The notes below the pieces were generated by a model. That model was not told the DNA's origin, made no database searches, and worked only from the letters and a program-made list of their open reading frames with translations. The position numbers and the translations under genes are program-made. This document shows, one piece after another, positions 58,610-64,000 of a DNA stretch of 64,000 nucleotides; within the stretch, counting starts at the first letter, position 1, and the number at the start of each line of letters is the position of its first letter. The stretch covers positions 205,225 to 269,224 of the forward strand of contig DIBV01000003.1 in NCBI GenBank assembly GCA_002415085.1, given 5' to 3'. The stretch is from Arsukibacterium sp. UBA5043 (GTDB lineage Bacteria; Pseudomonadota; Gammaproteobacteria; Enterobacterales; Alteromonadaceae).

Positions 58610-58987
58610 ATGTCACGATATTTTCTGCTTTTGATTTTGTGTAATTCGCTAGTTGGAATTTTTAAGGTTGAAGCATCTGTGCCGCAATCATCTAGGCCAG
58701 AACTAATTTCAATCGATAGCGTGAATCTTACTGCAGAGCATTTTTGGCGAGCCTACACCAGCAGCAATGAGGCTGATCAACATGCGGCACGATTTTTTTT
58801 GTTGGGTGTAATGGAGGCTACCGAAGGTAAAAGTTGGTGCAGTTATCAGCAATTTAAAACGATCTCCCTGCGGGATTATCTAAACGGCTACTTTAGGAAT
58901 TTGCCTGAAACGCAAATGCAACTCAGGGCTGCCGTTGTCATTGAAACTGCATTAATTGCATTAAATGAATGTAAAGGGAACTTATGA
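58610..58987 (+). CDS. Rap1a/Tai-like periplasmic immunity protein (probable Tai4)
   Basis: 125 residues: signal peptide (about 1-23) and a helical mature part whose layout FLLGVMEATEG...WCSYQQFKT...LNGYFRNLPETQ...AAVVIETALIALNEC matches the Rap1a/Tai immunity family (two cysteines that likely pair). These proteins sit in the periplasm and block incoming type VI amidase effectors. It overlaps the amidase gene by four bases (ATGA). In the best known loci the effector comes first; here the order is reversed. Base composition is AT-richer than the core genes. Confidence 0.72.
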   Translation: MSRYFLLLILCNSLVGIFKVEASVPQSSRPELISIDSVNLTAEHFWRAYTSSNEADQHAARFFLLGVMEATEGKSWCSYQQFKTISLRDYLNGYFRNLPETQMQLRAAVVIETALIALNECKGNL

Positions 58988-59472
58988 AACCAAGTTACGC
59001 TACGCTGAAGAAAAACCATTATTCTTCTAATGACATGAATCCCAGTTATGTTGGCGCTATTGATGCTTATCAGGAAGTGGGATATGACATAAATGAGTTA
59101 ATTAAGCAGAACCCCGGATATGTAAATACCTGCGCGCTGCGTATGAGTCTTGCGCTATTGAAATCTGGAGTGCAGTTCACCGGGCGTTTGAGAATTAAAA
59201 CAGGGGAATTCACCGGGAGAAGCTTTGAGCCTGGTGCCAAACTACTTGCTGATCAGCTTAAAAAAGAAAGTATTTTTGGCATGCCAAAATTATTAAATCG
59301 GGAAAATGCGCTAAAGTACCTCGTCGATAAGAAAGGAGTAATTCTATTCTGGAAAATTGACGGCTATAACGGCGGGCATATTGATCTTATAGAGAGCACC
59401 ACCACCGCTCAGGTGTGTAATTCTGCTTGTTACTTTGCATGTAAGGAAATTTGGTTTTGGCAGCTGAATTGA
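58984..59472 (+). CDS. Tae4-like type VI secretion amidase effector
   Basis: 162 residues without signal peptide. The family catalytic cysteine lies in YVNTCALRMSLALLKSG (Cys50), the histidine in NGGHIDLIE (His132), and the end KEIWFWQLN with a Cys-rich CNSACYFAC loop matches Tae4, which cleaves the D-Glu-mDAP bond of peptidoglycan after delivery into a rival's periplasm. No type VI structural genes are in the window, so it is an orphan effector. It ends 12 bases from the convergent integrase gene. Confidence 0.78.
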   Translation: MKPSYATLKKNHYSSNDMNPSYVGAIDAYQEVGYDINELIKQNPGYVNTCALRMSLALLKSGVQFTGRLRIKTGEFTGRSFEPGAKLLADQLKKESIFGMPKLLNRENALKYLVDKKGVILFWKIDGYNGGHIDLIESTTTAQVCNSACYFACKEIWFWQLN

Positions 59473-59484
59473 CGCTTGCCAGTG

Positions 59485-60453
59485 CTACAACATCGACAGC
59501 GGGCTTTTTACGCCACTGGCGCCTTGCTTCAGGACATGGGTGTATATCTGAGTAGTTTTAACATCAGTGTGGCCAAGCTGTTCTTGTACCGTGCGAATAT
59601 CCATTCCCGCCTCTAGTAAATGCGTAGCAAAACTGTGCCGTAAGGTATGGCAGGTAACATTTTTGGCAATATCAGCTTTGCGGGCAGCACTGCGCACGGC
59701 TTTTTGTAAGCCCGACTCATCCAGGTGGTGGCGGCGTAACACCTTAGCATCAGGATCGATACTGAGTTTGCTGGAAGGAAACAAATACTGCCATCCCAAC
59801 TCTTTTGGCGCAGCCGGGTATTTACGTGCTAACGCAAAAGGCAACCAGACCCCGGCAAATTCAGCTGTTCGGATATCCAGCTGATAAAATGCCTCTACCA
59901 GACTAATTTGCCGGCGTAACGGCTCAATCAATTCCGGAGCTAAAGTTACTCTACGATGTTTACCGCCTTTGCCATGCCACACCATTACAGATAAATAATC
60001 AAAATCAATAGCATTGACCCTTAACCTGACAGCCTCCATTAACCGTAAGCCGCTACCGTACAGCAGCTGCGTTAAGAGTAAATATTGTGGATCCATGTAT
60101 GTAAAAAGCTGCGTAACCTCAGGCTTGGTAAGAACAACGGGTAACTTTCGTGGTTTAACTGCCTGATTAAAGTTAAGGTTTAACGCCAGCGGTCGCTTAA
60201 GAATCTCTTTATACAAAAAACTTAGCGCATTCAGCGCAAGTGCCTGGGTTTGCACCGCTACATTTCTCGAAACAGCAAGATGAGTTAAAAACTGCTCTAC
60301 ATGCACCTCCTGTAAATCTTTGGGATGTTGCTTTTTATGAAACAAGATAAAAAATTTAACCCAATGCAGATAAGTTTCTACGGTTCGTTTTGCGTAGCGT
60401 CGGGTGTACATCTCCTCAGCAATGAACTGCATAAAAGGTGATGACTCTGGCAT
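59485..60453 (-). CDS. intI: Integron integrase IntI (tyrosine recombinase)
   Basis: 322 residues. Tyrosine-recombinase residues: Arg137 (GSGLRLME), Lys162/165 (HGKGGKHRR), His269 and Arg272 (CHTLRHSFATH), His295 (LGHTD) and Tyr304 (TQIYTHV). The extra IntI-specific segment between about 200 and 242 (LPFALARKYPAA, GWQYLFPS, RRHHLDESGLQ) separates it from XerC/D. It recombines attI and attC sites. A LexA box covers its promoter, and cassettes lie upstream in the opposite direction, as expected. Confidence 0.95.
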   Translation of the reverse strand: MPESSPFMQFIAEEMYTRRYAKRTVETYLHWVKFFILFHKKQHPKDLQEVHVEQFLTHLAVSRNVAVQTQALALNALSFLYKEILKRPLALNLNFNQAVKPRKLPVVLTKPEVTQLFTYMDPQYLLLTQLLYGSGLRLMEAVRLRVNAIDFDYLSVMVWHGKGGKHRRVTLAPELIEPLRRQISLVEAFYQLDIRTAEFAGVWLPFALARKYPAAPKELGWQYLFPSSKLSIDPDAKVLRRHHLDESGLQKAVRSAARKADIAKNVTCHTLRHSFATHLLEAGMDIRTVQEQLGHTDVKTTQIYTHVLKQGASGVKSPLSML

Positions 60454-60475
60454 AAGATAACCCTCATAAAAAACA

Positions 60476-60491
60476 CTGTTTAAGTATACAG
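60476..60491 (-). promoter_or_regulatory. LexA (SOS) box over the intI promoter
   Basis: CTGT, eight bases, ACAG: a full match to the gammaproteobacterial LexA consensus, 23 bases upstream of the intI ATG. It overlaps a reverse-strand -10 box TATACT (60483-60488) with a TTGACT -35 (60504-60509, spacer 15). SOS control of intI is established for several integrons. Confidence 0.8.
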
Positions 60492-60518
60492 TTATTTTGA
60501 AAAAGTCAAGTTCCCTTT

Positions 60519-60525
60519 GTTAGGC
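60519..60525 (+). other. Candidate attI core site
   Basis: GTTAGGC fits GTTRRRY and equals the attI1 core, and lies 66 bases from the intI start. The cassette that should start here has no matching R'' box (GCCTAAC), so the true attI point could instead be GTTGAAC at 60673. Confidence 0.4.
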
Positions 60526-60617
60526 GGATGTATCCGTATTTGTCTTGTTGTGTAAAAAATTAATTTTTATAAGATATTGTCGACAAGAGGGTTTCTGGTT
60601 AATGTACAAGCCATCAA

Positions 60618-60679
60618 ATTTACAAATATGGAAAAGTCCGTGTTTAAATACGGATCTTTCCGTCGAATAAGCGTTGAAC
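60618..60679 (+). other. Possible degenerate attC ahead of the IS-bearing cassette
   Basis: The inverted repeat at 60630-60661 followed after 11 bases by GTTGAAC has attC proportions similar to the site at 62911. The expected R'' box is degenerate (ATTTACA at 60618-60624). If real, the DNA between attI and this site is a cassette with no gene. Confidence 0.35.
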
Positions 60680-60766
60680 TAAGCCGCTGCGCGGAGCTAG
60701 CAGCAATTACCCCCATCTGAACCACACTTACTCCGGGAATGTTCCCTACACAACCGGAGAATAATC

Positions 60767-61606
60767 ATGACCCCGTTACGCCAGGCAATGATCGACGAAT
60801 GTCGGTTGCGTGGTCTTGCCAAAAGAACCGAAGAAACCTATTTGTATGCGGTTGAGCAGTTAAGCCGTCACTACCACCAGCGTCCGGATACCATTACTGA
60901 AGCGCAGCTTGAGCAGTACTTCAGGTATCTGACGTTAGAGAAGCAGTTAGCGCGCAGTACAATTCACCTTCGACTCAATGGGATCTGTTTCTTTTTTAAA
61001 GCTGTGCTACACAAAGAGGTGGCTATCACCAAGCCGCTTTCAAGGCGGCCAGTCAAAGCGCCAGTTATGTTAACGCCAGCGGAGGTACATTTAGTCATTT
61101 CGCTTTGCCCTTACAAAAAACACCGTTTTATGCTGATGACATACTACGGCACCGGCTTGCGGTTAATGGAGTTAATTAACACCAAAGTTGCCGATATAGA
61201 TGGCCAGAGAAGTACCTTAAGAGTGCTGGCTGGTAAAGGTAATAAAGACCGTTACGTGATTCTGACGCCAGCCGTGCTGAACTTGCTGCGTGAATACTGG
61301 CAGTTATACCGGCCACATGACTATCTGTTTTATTCTGGCCATGGCATGGACAAGCCGATGTCCAGCAGCAGTATTAGCAAGCCATTTAAAGACGCGGTGC
61401 GCGCTGCCGGGGTATCAAGCCGGTGCAGCATTCATAGTTTGCGACATGCTTATGCCACGCATCAGTTGGTGGCGGGAATGCCGTTGTATGAACTCCAAAA
61501 CCAGCTGGGCCATACTGACATTAAAACCACTCAGCGCTATTTGCACTGGTTGCCTGAGATGGGTAGTGGTGCCCGTGATTTACTGGCGGGTTGGGTTGTA
61601 TCATGA
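60767..61606 (+). CDS. Tyrosine recombinase companion of an IS91-family element
   Basis: 279 residues with Arg132 (GTGLRLMEL), Lys157 (AGKGNKDR), His223 and Arg226 (IHSLRHAYATH), His249 (LGHTD) and Tyr258 (TTQRYLHW). No IntI-specific insert, so not a second integron integrase. It begins with GGAG upstream and overlaps the transposase start by four bases (ATGA). Such recombinase-transposase pairs are known in IS91-group elements of Shewanella-type bacteria; its role in transposition is not clear. Confidence 0.88.
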   Translation: MTPLRQAMIDECRLRGLAKRTEETYLYAVEQLSRHYHQRPDTITEAQLEQYFRYLTLEKQLARSTIHLRLNGICFFFKAVLHKEVAITKPLSRRPVKAPVMLTPAEVHLVISLCPYKKHRFMLMTYYGTGLRLMELINTKVADIDGQRSTLRVLAGKGNKDRYVILTPAVLNLLREYWQLYRPHDYLFYSGHGMDKPMSSSSISKPFKDAVRAAGVSSRCSIHSLRHAYATHQLVAGMPLYELQNQLGHTDIKTTQRYLHWLPEMGSGARDLLAGWVVS

Positions 61607-62685
61607 GTCTGCATCTGAGTGATGTTCTGGCGCAGTTTTTACCGGAGTATAAGCAACATCATGCGCTGAACTGGCAGCAACAAGCGGCCTGTAAACACAT
61701 TATGCAATGTCGTACCGCAGTCTTAGGACAGCAGTTATGGCAGTGTGATAACTGCCAGCAGCAACAAGTGGTGTACTGTTCATGCCGTGACAGACATTGC
61801 CCACGGTGTCAGGGGCAGCGCACCCGTGACTGGATAGAAGCGCAGGCCGCCAATCTGGTACAGGTAAAATACTTCCATCTGGTGTTTACCCTGCCGCATG
61901 AACTGAATGTCATTAGCCAGTATGCGCCGGAAAAACTGTACAAAAGCCTGTTTAATGCGGTGTGGCAAACACTGAGCAAGTTCGCCCGGCAACATCGAAA
62001 AACAACGGGTGAGTTGGGTATGACAGCAGTACTACATACCTGGGGCCAAACGTTAACGCAGCATATTCATCTGCACTGTTTAATTCCCGGCGGGATGTTA
62101 AATCAGGCAGAGCGTTGGCAAGTGATAGATAAAGGCTATTTGTTCCCAGTGAAGGCGCTATCTACGGTGTTCAGAGCGAAGATGTTGCAACAACTGCGGG
62201 ATGAGCAGCTGAGTATCCCGGACAAAGAGGCACTACTGGCAAAACCCTGGACAGTATTTAGCAAAGCCTGCCTGTGTAAACCTGAGACTGTATTGCGTTA
62301 TCTTGGGCGTTATACCCGCAAAGGTGTGTTGCATGAAAGCCGCTTACAACGTATCGGTGCAGAGGGCGTCAGCTTTAACTACCGGGACTATCAGGATGGC
62401 AACAAGCGCAAGGTGATGACGCTCAATGGTGGTGAGTTTATCCGCCGTTATCTGAGCCATGTATTGCCCAAAGGCTTTATGCGGATCCGGCACTATGGCT
62501 TGCTGGCCAACCGCTGCCGCAAGCGAAAACTGGCGATAATCAGGCAGCAGGAAAAAAAGCCGAAGCCTGAAGAGAAAGTAGCTGAGCAGGAAAAGCCTTG
62601 CTGGCATTGCCCGCACTGCCATGTTGGACTACTCCATCTTGCATCAATGTTAGTAGTGCGACCACCAGGTAAACCCGACGGCTAA
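61603..62685 (+). CDS. IS91-family HUH/Y2-type transposase
   Basis: 360 residues: N-terminal zinc-binding cluster (CDNC at 48-51, YCSCRDRHCPRC at 58-69), HUH motif HLH at 156-158 in QHIHLHCLIPGG, tyrosines in LRYLGRYTRKG (233 and 237) and a C-terminal CWHCPHC. These enzymes move DNA by rolling-circle replication and leave no target duplication. Start ATG at 61603 couples it to the recombinase; a TTG at 61591 is the alternative. Confidence 0.93.
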   Translation: MSLHLSDVLAQFLPEYKQHHALNWQQQAACKHIMQCRTAVLGQQLWQCDNCQQQQVVYCSCRDRHCPRCQGQRTRDWIEAQAANLVQVKYFHLVFTLPHELNVISQYAPEKLYKSLFNAVWQTLSKFARQHRKTTGELGMTAVLHTWGQTLTQHIHLHCLIPGGMLNQAERWQVIDKGYLFPVKALSTVFRAKMLQQLRDEQLSIPDKEALLAKPWTVFSKACLCKPETVLRYLGRYTRKGVLHESRLQRIGAEGVSFNYRDYQDGNKRKVMTLNGGEFIRRYLSHVLPKGFMRIRHYGLLANRCRKRKLAIIRQQEKKPKPEEKVAEQEKPCWHCPHCHVGLLHLASMLVVRPPGKPDG

Positions 62686-62910
62686 CAGGCAAGGAAGTAG
62701 AGCAACAACATACTGGCTAAAATGGTCGGAGGGCAGGTATTGCCTGATCGTTGGTGAACCGCAAAAAGTGCAGGAGGGCAACACAATGACGAGCAGCAAA
62801 AAAGGTATCAAAACTAATCACATCCGCTACAAAAGCCAGTAAATTAATTGTTCCCTAAATAAGCAAATTCCATTAGCATCAGTTATACCAAAAATTAAGT
62901 GAGCCGGGCC
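62686..62910. other. Non-coding tail of the IS-bearing cassette
   Basis: No gene is supported in these 225 bases. It should contain the right end of the IS91-type element, but I cannot fix it; GTTC directly after 62910 is a plausible border. Short frames lack recognisable products. Confidence 0.4.
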
Positions 62911-62971
62911 GTTCAACAGGAGTTTATCCGTCACTGAACAACGTGCCGGATAAAACACTAAAGCGTTAAGT
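62911..62971 (+). other. attC recombination site 1
   Basis: R'' box GTTCAAC (62911-62917), stem TTTATCCG-T-CAC with GTG-C-CGGATAAA around TGAACAAC, and R' box GTTAAGT (62965-62971). The imperfect inverted repeat of about 61 bases is a typical attC. The next cassette begins after the G of GTTAAGT. Confidence 0.8.
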
Positions 62972-63825
62972 TTTTAGGAGATTTATGAGTAATCAAAAAG
63001 AACAAATGAAATGGGTGCTATTTTGGGTTTTTCTTACCCTATTTGTTCTTATGGTTCTTGGAACGTTAGCAATGGTATTTTTAGGTTTTGGTTCACCGAC
63101 AGAAAGCGAAAGAGAGTTAATGGTGAAAGGTCTAATCGGTGAAGTAGCTGTATGTATAATCGCCCTGTTTTACTCAATATTTGGTTTGAAAAGTGGTTCG
63201 GTAGATGCTTCGAAATTACAAGAATTAGAGAATAAAACTGACCAAGCTTTATCTATTATTGAATCATTGAGATTGAGTAATGATAAGAATAGGGTAGGTA
63301 TTGTTTCAGATTCTTCAGAGCAGGGCGGAAACTCATTTTCGGTTGGAGTAATAAGAAGCACTTTTCAAGAGAAAATTGCGGTACTGGATTTGAACCCGCC
63401 TTTTCCGGTGAGTGATTATGAATTAACACCTTTACCAATCGAAATTAAAAATGATATCCGAAGTGCAAAACCTATGGACGTCAAGCATAAAGAATCTACT
63501 TACAAGGGTATGAAAGTTCAGTGGAGGGCATTGCTGGCGTCTGTAGAAATGTCAGATGAAAATAAAGTATTTGTAACTGCTGAGTTAGATGAGTCCATAT
63601 TATGGGTCTGGTTTGAATTGGAAAAAAGCTCAAACAATACTCTCTTAGTGGCTGATAAAGATGAACCATTTTGGCTTTGTGGCGAAATAGTCGAGGCTAC
63701 ATCTCACAAAATTAAAATGAGTAATGTCCAGATAAAGTTTAAAAAAACTTAACAATGCGCAGCACTCGCGGCCTGCGGCCGCTGGGATGCCAACCGCTGC
63801 GCGGTCGTCACCCGTGTGCTTAGCG
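62966..63825 (+). mobile_element. Gene cassette with one membrane-protein gene
   Basis: It starts with TTAAGT after the preceding attC and ends at the attC 63747-63831, whose R'' ACTTAAC is the exact reverse complement of GTTAAGT. One gene fills nearly all of it, in the standard orientation away from intI. It is AT-rich compared with the core genome. Confidence 0.8.
62985..63752 (+). CDS. Cassette-encoded two-helix membrane protein with possible OB-like domain
   Basis: 255 residues with AGGAG before the ATG. Two membrane helices (about 10-34 and 48-68), a short coiled-coil-like stretch (about 75-100), a polar linker, then a compact domain (about 145-253) with alternating strands: YKGMKVQWRALLASVEM, KVFVTAELDES, LWVWFELE, EPFWLCGEIVEA, HKIKMSNVQIKF. 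The strand pattern recalls an OB fold of the tRNA_anti type, by eye only. I do not recognise a family. Many integron cassettes carry defence or toxin-antitoxin genes, and a membrane anchor with a nucleic-acid-type domain would fit an effector, but this is a guess. Confidence 0.65.
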   Translation: MSNQKEQMKWVLFWVFLTLFVLMVLGTLAMVFLGFGSPTESERELMVKGLIGEVAVCIIALFYSIFGLKSGSVDASKLQELENKTDQALSIIESLRLSNDKNRVGIVSDSSEQGGNSFSVGVIRSTFQEKIAVLDLNPPFPVSDYELTPLPIEIKNDIRSAKPMDVKHKESTYKGMKVQWRALLASVEMSDENKVFVTAELDESILWVWFELEKSSNNTLLVADKDEPFWLCGEIVEATSHKIKMSNVQIKFKKT

Positions 63826-63831
63826 TTGGTA
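63747..63831 (+). other. attC recombination site 2
   Basis: R'' box ACTTAAC (63747-63753) overlaps the gene's stop codon. The outer arms AATGCGCAGCAC and GTGTGCTTAGCGTT are imperfectly complementary, with GC-rich inner hairpins between (GCGGCCTGCGGCCGC; ACCGCTGCGCGGT). R' is GTTGGTA (63825-63831), one base away from the GTTRRRY consensus. Confidence 0.72.
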
Positions 63832-63906
63832 TGACTCCCCAAGTCAAGCAGGTTGAATAAATCCCTGCTCATTTAAGAACCATCTTTTTGCTGTTAAAGC
63901 GAGTTA

Positions 63907-64000
63907 ATGCATCAGATGAAGCTGGTAATGTTCGTCGGTTGTCATGCTGGTATACGTGGATTATTAGCTTTCGCTAGCAGAGCCTACCTTACTTGTTCCG
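63907..64000 (+). CDS. Possible partial gene of the next cassette
   Basis: An ATG at 63907 (or 63916) opens a frame that stays open to the window edge (MHQMKLVMFVGCHAGIRG, then LLAFASRAYLT). Orientation and position fit the next cassette gene, but there is no clear ribosome-binding site and only 31 codons are visible. Confidence 0.3.
   Translation, partial: MHQMKLVMFVGCHAGIRGLLAFASRAYLTCS

Larger units (their letters stand above)
60454..60766. other. attI region and non-coding start of the cassette array
   Basis: About 310 bases with no convincing gene. It holds the intI promoter and LexA box, the candidate attI core, an AT-rich stretch, an inverted repeat at 60630-60661 (GGAAAAGTCCGT with ACGGATCTTTCC, ten of twelve paired) followed by GCGTTGAAC, a CCGCTGCGCGG motif at 60684-60694 that recurs in the last attC (63794-63804), and a small hairpin (CTCCGGGAA...CCGGAG) before the recombinase gene. 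Confidence 0.55.
60674..62965 (+). mobile_element. Gene cassette carrying an IS91-type module
   Basis: The segment starts at the G|TTGAAC point (60673) and ends with the attC at 62911-62971, whose R'' GTTCAAC is the exact reverse complement of GTTGAAC, as cassette structure requires. The only genes inside are the recombinase and HUH transposase. GAAC and GTTC are also IS91-type target tetranucleotides, so chance agreement through element insertion is possible. Confidence 0.5.

Noticed and set aside
58510-59484. Tai4-Tae4 pair as an ordinary integron cassette
   Set aside because: It lies on the wrong side of intI and no attC was found at either end; the flanking repeats are intI sequence.
60767-61606. 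Second integron integrase
   Set aside because: It lacks the IntI-specific segment and is coupled to an IS91-family transposase.
1-64000. tRNA or rRNA genes, and prophage structural genes
   Set aside because: None seen on either strand by eye; a covariance-model scan would settle tRNAs and small RNAs.

Overview
The window is chromosomal DNA of a gammaproteobacterium, most likely in or near the Alteromonadales/Chromatiaceae group that holds Rheinheimera, Alishewanella and Arsukibacterium. This rests on gene content and order (gluQ-dksA, hrpB-mrcB, nqrABCDEF-apbE-nqrM, rpoE-rseABC-lepA-lepB-rnc-era-recO-pdxJ-acpS, barA/rlmD-relA-mazG), not on an rRNA gene; none is present, and I saw no tRNA gene or CRISPR array.

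Bases 1-24300 hold housekeeping genes in short operons: gluQ (partial) and dksA; pepB-like aminopeptidase, hrpB and mrcB; two membrane-anchored winged-helix/beta-propeller regulators with a small secreted-peptide gene between them; hemL and pyrB; hemJ-like and CLC transporter genes; erpA; a 56-codon two-helix membrane protein gene; an XRE regulator; ampG-like permease, a periplasmic cyclophilin, a YajG-like lipoprotein, rlmG, alkB-like, bolA-like and fabV. Bases 24558-31705 hold the Na+-pumping NADH:quinone reductase with its maturation factors ApbE (flavin transfer) and NqrM. Bases 31800-39600 hold a periplasmic metallo-hydrolase, dbpA, an M23 peptidase/bactofilin pair, slyD-like, ygfZ, sdhE-ygfX and nadB. 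Bases 39800-56200 hold the sigma-E envelope-stress operon, then the lepA-to-acpS run (translation, secretion, RNA processing, repair, cofactor and acyl-carrier synthesis), then barA facing rlmD-relA-mazG.

From about 56300 to the right edge the DNA is accessory. It starts with a secreted endonuclease I gene cut by an in-frame amber codon. Next comes a chimeric antitoxin-toxin remnant, apparently YefM N-terminus fused to YoeB C-terminus. Then comes an orphan pair resembling a type VI secretion amidase effector (Tae4) and its immunity protein (Rap1a/Tai). The pair lies between the 3' end of a complete integron integrase gene and a second, broken copy of that 3' end.

The integrase gene has a perfect LexA-box consensus over its promoter. 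To its right lies the start of a cassette array. One cassette appears to carry an IS91-type module (tyrosine recombinase plus HUH transposase). A second carries an unrecognised two-helix membrane protein with a possible OB-like C-terminal domain. Both have attC sites whose R'' box is the exact reverse complement of the first bases of the same cassette, the expected signature of a true gene cassette. The array runs off the right edge. This 6 kb stretch is the most likely place for something undescribed; the leading candidates are the Tai4-Tae4 pair and the cassette membrane protein.
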